Source: Selenomonas sp.
Lineage (GTDB): Bacteria > Bacillota > Negativicutes > Selenomonadales > Selenomonadaceae
DNA length: 9,911 bases
Direction of reading: 5' to 3'
Assembly (NCBI RefSeq): GCF_022771645.1
Contig: NZ_JALFCU010000083.1
Coordinates: forward strand, 1-9,911
Shown here: in pieces, positions 1 through 5,334 of the stretch
How the letters are laid out: each line of letters begins with the position of its first letter
How positions within the stretch are numbered: the stretch's first letter is position 1
Translations under genes and position numbers: made by a program
Notes under the pieces: model-generated
Told to the model about the DNA's origin: nothing
Seen by the model: only the letters and a program-made list of their open reading frames with translations
Database searches by the model: none

Positions 1-580
1 TTGGGTACGTCATGTTATTAGGCGCTTACTATACAATTGGCATTGGCCGGATATGCAGGAGAAGGGCACGAAGATTGCGGATGGCTGTTATTACAACCCG
101 CTCGAAGGCTATCGCGATGTCCACGGCGGGAATTTCATCATCCAGCATACGGACAAGGCGAATTTCAACATCCGCCTGCAGATTCCGCGCACGACGATGG
201 ATGAGATTTTTGGTTACGACGCTTCACAGATTCGGCCGGAGACCTTCAACGTCCTGACAGCGGAAAAACGGGATATGCTCCTCGGCACGCAGGCGAAGGA
301 TGGCGAGCCCGGCACGCTCGGCCAGCTCGATATCGGGCTCGATTACTTGCTCTCGGCCATCACGCTCGTCGGCGCGCAAACGAAGCATCTCGAGTATGCG
401 GATGCGAACATCATCACGGATCAGGAGAGCACGACAGCGTCGGAGTCCACGATCCGCGATGCGGACATGGCGAAGGAAATGACGGCGTTCGCGAAGGCGA
501 ACGTCCTCGCACAAGCGTCGCAGAGCATGCTCGCGCAGGCGAACCAGCAGAACAAGAACTTGCTCGACTTGTTGCCGTGA
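1..580 (+). CDS. Flagellin, C-terminal part (5' end outside window; possible frameshift near base 48)
   Basis: This is the C-terminal end of a flagellin, the subunit of the flagellar filament exported through the flagellar type III apparatus. The last ~80 residues carry the conserved D1/D0 signature: a helix with YADANIITDQEST, then ESTIRDADMAKEM, then ANVLAQASQSMLAQANQ, ending NLLDLLP at the stop (578-580). These helices normally pack against the N-terminal D0/D1 helices in the filament core. The preceding ~100 residues are a variable domain I do not recognise in detail. The reading frame from base 53 is open to the left edge, but its first 17 codons (three Trp, AGG and CTA codons) look non-native. 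The next frame (bases 3-47) reads GYVMLLGAYYTIGIG and joins naturally to PDMQEKG if one C is restored near 47-51. The gene may therefore be frameshifted, or the assembly may have a one-base error. No terminator is visible between its stop and the infC promoter. Family assignment is firm; intactness is not. Confidence 0.9.
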   Translation, partial: WVRHVIRRLLYNWHWPDMQEKGTKIADGCYYNPLEGYRDVHGGNFIIQHTDKANFNIRLQIPRTTMDEIFGYDASQIRPETFNVLTAEKRDMLLGTQAKDGEPGTLGQLDIGLDYLLSAITLVGAQTKHLEYADANIITDQESTTASESTIRDADMAKEMTAFAKANVLAQASQSMLAQANQQNKNLLDLLP

Positions 581-599
581 ATATGTGGTGAAATTTTGT

Positions 600-628
600 T
601 TGACAAGCAATCCGTCCCATGCTATACT
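600..628 (+). promoter_or_regulatory. Near-consensus vegetative promoter of the infC operon
   Basis: TTGACA (600-605) and TATACT (623-628) are separated by exactly 17 bases, matching the housekeeping sigma consensus at all six -35 positions and five of six -10 positions. The start of transcription is expected near 635, which gives a leader of about 170 bases before infC. The promoter begins only 19 bases after the flagellin stop codon. Its strength suits a translation-factor/ribosomal-protein operon that is controlled afterwards by attenuation. Confidence 0.88.
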
Positions 629-735
629 ATCGAAGTGTTCTGAAAGAAGAAGCCACCGCTTCTCACCTGTTGGCGTCAGCCACGCAGGTCCAAGGCATGG
701 AATTGCTCGAGAATATCAGCGAGATTTTGAATTCC

Positions 736-767
736 AAAGGGTGGCCGTGCGCCACCCTTTTTCTTTT
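736..767 (+). terminator. Intrinsic terminator inside the infC leader (attenuator)
   Basis: A perfect 10-bp stem (736-745 with 751-760) has a 5-base loop and is followed by a T-rich tract (758-767, one C interruption). It lies between the strong promoter and the infC Shine-Dalgarno, so it must be read through for the operon to be expressed. It may also end flagellin transcription, since no other terminator is visible upstream. Confidence 0.85.
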
Positions 768-788
768 CCAGAACAACATCATTTTTTC

Positions 789-796
789 AGGAGGTG
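789..796 (+). promoter_or_regulatory. Shine-Dalgarno that fixes the infC ATT start
   Basis: AGGAGGTG is a near-perfect anti-16S match ending 8 bases before an in-frame ATT at 805. There is no in-frame ATG, GTG or TTG between the leader terminator and the conserved IF3 N-terminus, so this site selects the rare ATT start. Confidence 0.85.
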
Positions 797-804
797 TCGT
801 CACC

Positions 805-1401
805 ATTAGCAGAGATTCTTTGCGGATTAACGAAGAAATCCGCATCCGCGAAGTCCGCGTGACGAGCGCGACGGGCGAACAGCTCGGCATCATGCCGACG
901 CGCGAAGCGCTCCGCATGGCGGAGGAGCAGCATCTCGACCTCGTCGAGGTCGCGCCGAAGGCGAAGCCGCCGGTCTGCCGCATCATGGATTTCGGCAAGT
1001 ACCGCTATGAGCAGCAGAAGCGCGAGAAGGAAGCCCGCAAGAAGCAGAAGGTCATCACGATCAAAGAAGTCAAGCTCCGCCCGCACATCGAGCAGCATGA
1101 CTTTGACGTGAAGCTCAAGAATGCCGTCAAGTTCCTCGGCGAGGGCAACAAGGTCAAGGTCACGATCATGTTCCGCGGCCGCGAGCTTTCGCATCCCGAG
1201 CTCGGCAAGGAAGTGCTCGGCCGTGTGGCCGAGACGCTTGGCGATAGCGTCACGATCGAACGCGGCGCGAAGCTCGAGGGCAAGAACATGACGATGATCG
1301 TCGCGCCAAAGGCGCAGAAGTCGTCGGGCAAGAACAAAAAGCAGAAACAGCAGCAGGAAACCCCTGCAACGCAAGGAGGAAACACTCATGCCGAAAATTA
1401 A
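805..1401 (+). CDS. infC: Translation initiation factor IF-3 (ATT start)
   Basis: IF3 binds the 30S subunit, keeps it apart from 50S and checks start codon and initiator tRNA fidelity. The 198-residue product begins (M)SRDSLRINEEIR. The N-domain (about 1-75) holds GEQLGIMPTREAL and HLDLVEVAP. It is joined by a basic helix (MDFGKYRYEQQKREKEARKKQ region) to the C-domain, with IKEVKLRPHIEQHDFD, the MFRGRELSHPELG loop and a terminal beta strand. A Lys/Gln-rich tail (about 172-198) goes beyond the common ~170-180 residue length. The start is ATT at 805 behind AGGAGGTG; infC of many bacteria uses AUU or similar codons so that IF3 can discriminate against its own mRNA. The frame is open further upstream, but that part covers the promoter and terminator. 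The last 14 bases overlap rpmI, and the tail codons contain the rpmI Shine-Dalgarno. Confidence 0.96.
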   Translation: MSRDSLRINEEIRIREVRVTSATGEQLGIMPTREALRMAEEQHLDLVEVAPKAKPPVCRIMDFGKYRYEQQKREKEARKKQKVITIKEVKLRPHIEQHDFDVKLKNAVKFLGEGNKVKVTIMFRGRELSHPELGKEVLGRVAETLGDSVTIERGAKLEGKNMTMIVAPKAQKSSGKNKKQKQQQETPATQGGNTHAEN

Positions 1402-1585
1402 GACGCGCAGAGCAGCAGCAAAACGTTTCACGGTGACGGGAAGCGGCGAATTCAAACGCAACAAGGCTTACAAGAGCCATATCCTCGAGAAGAAGTCCCC
1501 GAAGCGCAAGCGCAACCTGCGCAAGGCGACGCTCGCGTCCCATGCGGATTTCGGCCGCGTGAAGCGCATGCTTCCGAATGGTTAA
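1388..1585 (+). CDS. rpmI: 50S ribosomal protein L35
   Basis: A 65-residue, strongly basic protein with the full L35 pattern: MPKIKTRRAAAKRF at the start, TGSGEFKRNKAYKSHILEKK in the middle, and a terminal basic helix ending VKRMLPNG. L35 is a small protein of the large subunit. The length is the usual one. The ATG lies inside infC, 14 bases before the end of that gene and in a different frame. AAGGAGGA (1373-1380) precedes it by 7 bases, so translation is probably coupled to infC. It is followed by a 77-base gap before rplT with no terminator, consistent with one transcript for infC, rpmI and rplT. Confidence 0.97.
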   Translation: MPKIKTRRAAAKRFTVTGSGEFKRNKAYKSHILEKKSPKRKRNLRKATLASHADFGRVKRMLPNG

Positions 1586-1662
1586 GCGCCGTCGGGGCAA
1601 ATCATATCTCGATACAGAATTGCACGGACATTTTGTCGTCCATCCCATAGGAGGAAACAACC

Positions 1663-2016
1663 ATGCCAAGAGTTAAAGTCGGTGTCACGGCACATCGTCG
1701 TCATAAAAAAATCCTGAAGCTCGCGAAGGGCTACAAAGGTTCGAAGAGCAAGCAGTTCAAGAAAGCCAATGAAACGGTCATGAAGGCGCTCTACTATGCG
1801 CGCCGCGACCGCCGTGCGAAGAAGGGCAACTTCCGTCGCCTCTGGATCGCCCGCATCAATGCGGCGGCCCGCACGAACGACATTTCGTACAGCCGTTTGA
1901 TCTGCGGCCTCACGAAGGCTGGCGTCGAAGTGAACCGCAAGATGCTCGCGGATCTCGCGATCAATGATGCAGCGGCGTTCACGCAGCTCGTCAACGTGGC
2001 GAAAGAGAATCTCTGA
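1663..2016 (+). CDS. rplT: 50S ribosomal protein L20 (assembly protein and probable operon repressor)
   Basis: L20 binds 23S rRNA early in large-subunit assembly and, in several bacteria, represses its own operon. The 117-residue product has the complete family sequence: MPRVKVGVTAHRRHKKILK, the basic extension GYKGSKSKQFKKANE, ARRDRRAKKGNFRRLWI and the globular C-domain with RTNDISYSRLICGL and GVEVNRKMLADLA. The C-domain is the part that recognises both rRNA and leader mRNA in studied species. AGGAGG (1649-1654) lies 8 bases before the ATG. The 77-base rpmI-rplT gap has its own strong ribosome binding site and only a weak 4-bp hairpin (1627-1637). A strong terminator follows the stop by 16 bases. 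Confidence 0.97.
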   Translation: MPRVKVGVTAHRRHKKILKLAKGYKGSKSKQFKKANETVMKALYYARRDRRAKKGNFRRLWIARINAAARTNDISYSRLICGLTKAGVEVNRKMLADLAINDAAAFTQLVNVAKENL

Positions 2017-2032
2017 TTTTTTCGATGAAATC

Positions 2033-2071
2033 AAAAACTGCGAAGGGAATGCATTCCTTCGCAGTTTTTTT
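2033..2071 (+). terminator. Terminator of infC-rpmI-rplT
   Basis: A perfect 14-bp stem (2033-2046 with 2056-2069, AAAAACTGCGAAGG with its complement) and a 9-base loop are followed by a T run to 2071. It ends 13 bases before the methyltransferase ATG and abuts that gene's Shine-Dalgarno, so expression of the next gene depends on readthrough or on an unseen promoter. Confidence 0.92.
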
Positions 2072-2084
2072 ATAGGAGCAGCGT

Positions 2085-2891
2085 ATGCAAAAGATAGAAA
2101 GCGCATCGAATCCGAAAATCAAGCTGGCGGCCGGGCTCGCGAAGCGCAGCCAGCGCGAAAAGACGGGACTCTTCGTCGCGGAGGGCGTGCGGCTCGCAGA
2201 GATGGCAGCGGCTTCGGATTGGGACATCGCGTTCGCGCTCGTGACGGAGCGGGCAGCGGACGAAGATCGCGTGCAAACGATCCTTGCGCAGCTGGAAGCG
2301 CGAGAGACGAAGGTTTTTCTTGTGCCGGAGCTCGTTTATGCCAAGGCAAGCGGAACGGAATCGCCGCAAGGCGTGTTGCTCGTCGTGCGACAAAAACGTT
2401 GGGCGCTTGATGACTTGTGCGGAAACTCCCCCTGCTATCTTGTACTCGATCGCGTACAAGACCCTGGCAACCTCGGCACAATCTTGCGCACAGCAGATGC
2501 GGCGGGCATGGATGGCGTGATTCTTCTCAAGGGAACGGTCGATGCGTTCAGCCCGAAAGTCGTGCGTGCGGCAATGGGATCGCTGTTCCATGTGCCGGTC
2601 GTGGCGGATGTCACGGAGGATGCGTTCCTCGCGTTTGCGGAGGCGCGGGGGCTGAAGGTGTTTGCGACGGCGCTTGATGCGACGGCACGGCCGCATTTCG
2701 CGGCATCGTTTCGTGGCGCGTCGGCCATCGTTTTCGGCAACGAGGGCGCAGGCGTGTCGGAGCAGCTGCTCGCGCATGCGGAGCGCATTTATATCCCGAT
2801 GTACGGCGGCGCGGAGTCGCTGAACGTCGCGGTGTCGTCGGCCATCGTGCTGTACGAGGTCGTGCGGCAGCGGCACGCGCTTAGCGATTGA
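2085..2891 (+). CDS. TrmH/SpoU-family (SPOUT) RNA methyltransferase
   Basis: This is an S-adenosylmethionine-dependent RNA 2'-O-ribose methyltransferase of the SpoU class, acting on rRNA or tRNA in the cytoplasm. The 268-residue product has an N-terminal L30e-like substrate-binding domain (about 1-100, with GLFVAEGVRLAEMA) and a C-terminal trefoil-knot domain. The three family motifs are present: NLGTILRTADAAG (129-141, with the conserved Asn and Arg), IVFGNEGAGVS (215-225) and IPMYGGAESLNVAVSSAIV (237-255). AGGAG (2074-2078) precedes the ATG by 6 bases. A methyltransferase of this family next to rplT fits a ribosome-maturation role, but the exact target nucleotide cannot be read from the sequence, so I give no symbol. 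Its 3' end overlaps the convergent thiamine pyrophosphokinase gene by 11 bases. Confidence 0.92.
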   Translation: MQKIESASNPKIKLAAGLAKRSQREKTGLFVAEGVRLAEMAAASDWDIAFALVTERAADEDRVQTILAQLEARETKVFLVPELVYAKASGTESPQGVLLVVRQKRWALDDLCGNSPCYLVLDRVQDPGNLGTILRTADAAGMDGVILLKGTVDAFSPKVVRAAMGSLFHVPVVADVTEDAFLAFAEARGLKVFATALDATARPHFAASFRGASAIVFGNEGAGVSEQLLAHAERIYIPMYGGAESLNVAVSSAIVLYEVVRQRHALSD

Positions 2892-3594
2892 CCCAGCACG
2901 CGTAGACGGCGAGGCAGCCGGAGCGGATGGAAATCGTGCAATCGCGTGTGTCCGCTTCGAGTACGTTGCTGACGGCGTTCGGCAGGACTTGTGTGAGCGT
3001 CGCGCCCTTGAGCGGCCAATGAAGGCCTTTGGCGGTCACGCCGGTGACGGCGGCTGTCATCGGCAGCAGGGAGATGGCTTTTGGCTGTGTGTGACAATGG
3101 AGCGTCAACGTTTCGCCCGCGTGCAGATATGCGATGGTCTCGCGCTCGTCGGCGAGGACACACGGCGTTTTTACTTGCGTAGCGGAAAACATCGTGCTGT
3201 ACGCATGATCGAAGCGGCCGCCGAACGCGCCGGTGAGCAGCAGGACGGCGTCTTCCTGTGTTGCGCGTTGTAATGCGAGCTGCGTGTCGGTGAAATCTTT
3301 TTCGATTGGATGGCGCTCGACGTGCGCAGCGTTTTTTTCGCCCCAGGTCCAATCGTCTTGCGCCGCGCTGTCGGCATCGCCGAGCAAGAGGTCGGGGGCG
3401 ATGCCGAGGCGGCGGCAGGTCGCGACGCCGCGGTCGACAGCGACGATCGATGCGTTCTTTTGCAGGGCGAGCATTTTTCCTGCCCAAGCATCGGACGGCA
3501 TGCGCCCTCCGAGAAAGAGCACGCATGTCGCGTCTGGCAACGGCTGATGAAAATCGAACGTCACTTGAGGCAATTCGATGGAATGGTCTGCCAT
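2881..3594 (-). CDS. Thiamine pyrophosphokinase
   Basis: The enzyme transfers pyrophosphate from ATP to thiamine to make the cofactor thiamine pyrophosphate, serving salvage of the vitamin. The 237-residue product has the family signatures: VAVDRGVATCRRLGIAPDLLLGDADS (the GDxDS metal/ATP loop at 72-76), KDFTDTQLAL (KDxTD at 99-103) and LTGAFGGRFDHA (GGRxDH at 125-130), followed by a beta-rich C-terminal thiamine-binding domain. The length is in the usual ~210-240 range. I chose the ATG at 3594 (MADHSIEL) because GGGAG lies upstream of it; the open frame continues to 3717 but that part has no family similarity and crosses the divergent promoter region. The gene is alone on the minus strand here, with no TPP riboswitch or other thi gene beside it. 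Usual symbols are thiN or tpk. Confidence 0.93.
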   Translation of the reverse strand: MADHSIELPQVTFDFHQPLPDATCVLFLGGRMPSDAWAGKMLALQKNASIVAVDRGVATCRRLGIAPDLLLGDADSAAQDDWTWGEKNAAHVERHPIEKDFTDTQLALQRATQEDAVLLLTGAFGGRFDHAYSTMFSATQVKTPCVLADERETIAYLHAGETLTLHCHTQPKAISLLPMTAAVTGVTAKGLHWPLKGATLTQVLPNAVSNVLEADTRDCTISIRSGCLAVYACWVNR

Positions 3595-3628
3595 GATGGA
3601 TGCTCCCTTTTCTTTGGTTTGCGATGTA

Positions 3629-3637
3629 TGGTATAAT
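3629..3637 (+). promoter_or_regulatory. Extended -10 promoter for the hydrolase-miaA unit
   Basis: TGGTATAAT (3629-3637) is a perfect -10 hexamer preceded by the TGn extension. No good -35 hexamer stands 16-18 bases upstream (best is TTTCTT at 3609-3614), which is typical of extended -10 promoters. Transcription would start near 3644, about 60 bases before the hydrolase ATG. Confidence 0.65.
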
Positions 3638-3649
3638 GTGAACAGATTT

Positions 3650-3679
3650 ATTTTAGCACGCGGACACAGAAAACGGCAA
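3650..3679 (-). promoter_or_regulatory. Possible promoter of the thiamine pyrophosphokinase gene
   Basis: Read on the minus strand, TTGCCG (plus 3674-3679) and TAAAAT (plus 3650-3655) are 18 bases apart, about 55 bases before the start codon. The -10 matches consensus in five of six positions and the -35 in four. It overlaps the region of the divergent plus-strand promoter, so the two could compete. Confidence 0.42.
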
Positions 3680-3703
3680 TGTGACAGAAAGGGGCTGCAT
3701 TTC

Positions 3704-4375
3704 ATGTTGACGCTCACATATTACGGACATTCCTGCTTGCTGCTCGATGATGGCACGCACAAGGTGCTGACGGATCCGTTCCTCACGGGGAATCCAACGG
3801 CGGCCATCACGGCGGACAAGGTCGCGGCGGACACGATCCTGCTCTCGCACGCGCACGGCGATCATTTCGGCGATGCGCAGGCGATCGCAGAACGCACGGG
3901 CGCGGAGGTCGTCGGCGTGCCGGAGGTGCTCGGGCTCTTGCGCCTGCCGGGCGCGAAGCTCCACGGCATGAACCTCGGCGGCACGCTCGCACTCGCGTTC
4001 GGCTCGGTGCGCATGGTGCTCGCGCGCCACAGCTCGGGCGTTGCCGGCGGCTGCGCATGCGGCTACATCATCCGCATGGGCGGCAAGACGGTGTATTTCG
4101 CTGGTGACACGGCGATTTTCTCCGATATGCGATTCCTCGGCGAGCGCGATGCGATTGATTACGCGCTGCTGCCGATCGGCGACAACTACACGATGGGGCC
4201 GGAGGACGCGGCGCTCGCGGCGAAATGGCTCGGCGCAAAGCACGTCATCCCGATCCATTACAATACATGGCCGATCATCGCGCAGGATCCGGAGGAATTC
4301 AAAAAGCTCTGCGAAGCGGCGTCAGATGCGAAAGTATCCATCGTGAAACCCGGCGCATCGCTGGAACTCGCATGA
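3704..4375 (+). CDS. UPF0173 metal-dependent hydrolase (metallo-beta-lactamase fold)
   Basis: A 223-residue member of the UPF0173 (YtkL-like) branch of the metallo-beta-lactamase fold. The sequence shows YGHSCLLLDDG at the start and the di-metal motif SHAHGDHFGD (His49, His51, Asp53, His54). Further on are ARHSSG, the FAGDTAIFSDM metal-bridging Asp region and a late HYNTWP with the last ligand His. These residues predict a binuclear zinc-type hydrolase, but the substrate is not known for the family. The start is the ATG at 3704 with AAAGGGG (3688-3694) 9 bases upstream; the frame stays open further upstream through the promoter region. The stop overlaps the miaA start as ATGA, so translation is probably coupled to miaA, although a functional link to tRNA modification is only inferred from position. 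Confidence 0.93.
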   Translation: MLTLTYYGHSCLLLDDGTHKVLTDPFLTGNPTAAITADKVAADTILLSHAHGDHFGDAQAIAERTGAEVVGVPEVLGLLRLPGAKLHGMNLGGTLALAFGSVRMVLARHSSGVAGGCACGYIIRMGGKTVYFAGDTAIFSDMRFLGERDAIDYALLPIGDNYTMGPEDAALAAKWLGAKHVIPIHYNTWPIIAQDPEEFKKLCEAASDAKVSIVKPGASLELA

Positions 4376-5298
4376 AGCCGAACTTCCTCGTGCTGCTCGG
4401 ACCGACGGCAGTCGGCAAGACGACGCTCTCCATCGATCTCGCGAAGGCGCTCGCTGCGGAAATCATTTCTGGCGACTCTATGCTCGTCTATCGCGGCTGC
4501 GACATCGGCACGGCAAAGCCGACGCTCGCGGAGCGGCAGGGCGTCGTGCATCATCTCATCGACGTGCGCGCACCGCAGGAGCGCTACAGCGTGCAGGATT
4601 TTCAGCAGGAAGCGGATGCATGCATCCGTGACATCACCGCGCGCGGCAAGCTGCCGTTCCTCGTCGGCGGCACGGGGCTCTATGTGCAAGCGCTCGTCGA
4701 GGGCTACGTCTTCAATGAAGCGGGCGGCGATCCAGCGTATCGCGCGGAGCTCGCGCGCGTGCGCGCAGAGCAGGGAGACGCGGCGCTCTACGCGCTCCTC
4801 ACGCGTGTCGACCCGCAAGCGGCCGCGACAATCGACCCGCAGAATGTCCGCCGCGTCGTGCGGGCGCTCGAGGTTGCGCATGGCGGCCGCGAGTCGATTT
4901 CGCGCACGAAAGCGGCAGAGCCGCCGTATCATGCGTTCGTCGCCGGTCTCGCGCGGCCGCGCGCAGAGCTCTACGACCGCATCAACCGACGTGTCGTGCT
5001 CATGATGGAGCAAGGGCTCGCCTGCGAAGTGCAAGGCCTTTTGGACGCTGGCGTGCCGCGCGATGCACAATCGATGCAGGGCATCGGCTACAAGGAGACA
5101 GCAGCGTATCTCGCGGGCGAATGCACGCGGGACGAGGCGGTCACCGCCATCCAGACGGCGACGCGCCATTTCGCGAAGCGCCAGCTGACGTGGTACCGGC
5201 GCATGGCGTACATTCATTGGTACGACGCGACGCAGCCGCAGGCAGAACTTCTCGCAAAGATTCTCGCCGATGTGAGAGGATTTTTCACATCGATGTAG
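4372..5298 (+). CDS. miaA: tRNA dimethylallyltransferase (A37 isopentenyladenosine synthesis)
   Basis: MiaA adds a dimethylallyl group to N6 of adenosine 37, next to the anticodon of tRNAs reading codons that begin with U. The 308-residue product has the P-loop GPTAVGKTT (10-18), SGDSMLVYRGCDIGTAKP (the Asp/Ser and DIGTAKP substrate loops), HHLID (60-64), LVGGTGLYVQAL (97-108), QGIGYKE and the terminal FAKRQLTWYRR motif. This is the normal length and motif order for the family. The ATG overlaps the hydrolase stop by 4 bases; only a weak GGAA-type ribosome binding site precedes it, so coupling is likely. hfq follows after 36 bases, the same miaA-hfq order known from many bacteria including Escherichia coli. 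An 8-bp inverted repeat lies across its last codons and stop. Confidence 0.97.
   Translation: MKPNFLVLLGPTAVGKTTLSIDLAKALAAEIISGDSMLVYRGCDIGTAKPTLAERQGVVHHLIDVRAPQERYSVQDFQQEADACIRDITARGKLPFLVGGTGLYVQALVEGYVFNEAGGDPAYRAELARVRAEQGDAALYALLTRVDPQAAATIDPQNVRRVVRALEVAHGGRESISRTKAAEPPYHAFVAGLARPRAELYDRINRRVVLMMEQGLACEVQGLLDAGVPRDAQSMQGIGYKETAAYLAGECTRDEAVTAIQTATRHFAKRQLTWYRRMAYIHWYDATQPQAELLAKILADVRGFFTSM
5268..5292 (+). repeat. 8-bp inverted repeat at the end of miaA, upstream of hfq
   Basis: CGATGTGA (5268-5275) pairs perfectly with TCACATCG (5285-5292) around a 9-base loop. The right arm is inside the last miaA codons, 42 bases before the hfq TTG. No T tract follows, so it is not a standard terminator. 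It could protect or punctuate the transcript, or be a chance pairing. Confidence 0.5.
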
Positions 5299-5310
5299 AA
5301 TGTATATCAT
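5282..5310 (+). promoter_or_regulatory. Possible weak hfq promoter
   Basis: TTTTCA (5282-5287) and TATCAT (5305-5310) are 17 bases apart, matching consensus at four and five of six positions. The site would start an hfq transcript about 20 bases before the start codon, independent of miaA. The hexamers are imperfect and the region is AT-rich by local standards, so this is tentative. Confidence 0.3.
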
Positions 5311-5322
5311 AGAAAAATCAAT

Positions 5323-5330
5323 GGGGTGAT
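5323..5330 (+). promoter_or_regulatory. Shine-Dalgarno deciding the hfq TTG start
   Basis: GGGGTGAT matches the GGTGAT end of the anti-Shine-Dalgarno complement and lies 4 bases before TTG at 5335. The alternative GTG at 5326 is inside this site and has no ribosome binding site of its own, so TTG is preferred. Confidence 0.75.
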
Positions 5331-5334
5331 TTCT

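Larger units (their letters stand above)
635..804 (+). promoter_or_regulatory. Structured infC leader RNA, candidate L20-type attenuator
   Basis: The untranslated leader can fold into successive hairpins: P1 (648-653 with 658-663, loop CACC), P2 (665-669 with 685-689, plus inner 671-674 with 679-682), P3 (698-704 with 730-736) and then an intrinsic terminator (736-760). In Bacillus subtilis and other Firmicutes, ribosomal protein L20 represses infC-rpmI-rplT by binding such a leader and promoting premature termination. The position, operon content and terminator fit that mechanism. The P1 region GCCACC (652-657) is exactly complementary to GGTGGC (740-745) in the terminator's 5' arm, so it could form a competing antiterminator. 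The hairpins are read directly from the sequence; the L20 role is inferred from the family, and I could not test a covariance model. Confidence 0.72.

Noticed and set aside
619..804. In-frame upstream extension of infC from ATG 619
   Set aside because: The ATG lies inside the promoter (it precedes the TATACT hexamer) and the stretch covers the leader hairpins and terminator; the translated part has no IF3 similarity.
936..952. Perfect palindromic hairpin CGACCTC-GTC-GAGGTCG in infC
   Set aside because: It encodes the conserved IF3 stretch LDLVEV with the organism's favourite codons (CTC, GAC, GTC, GAG), so the symmetry is explained by codon use.
1586..1662. Possible separate promoter or terminator between rpmI and rplT
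   Set aside because: Only a 4-bp hairpin (1627-1637) without a useful T tract and no convincing -35/-10 pair; the gap is best read as an untranslated spacer within one operon.
3595..3717. N-terminal extension of thiamine pyrophosphokinase to a start at 3717
   Set aside because: The 41 added residues have no family counterpart, cover the divergent promoter region, and a good Shine-Dalgarno precedes the ATG at 3594.
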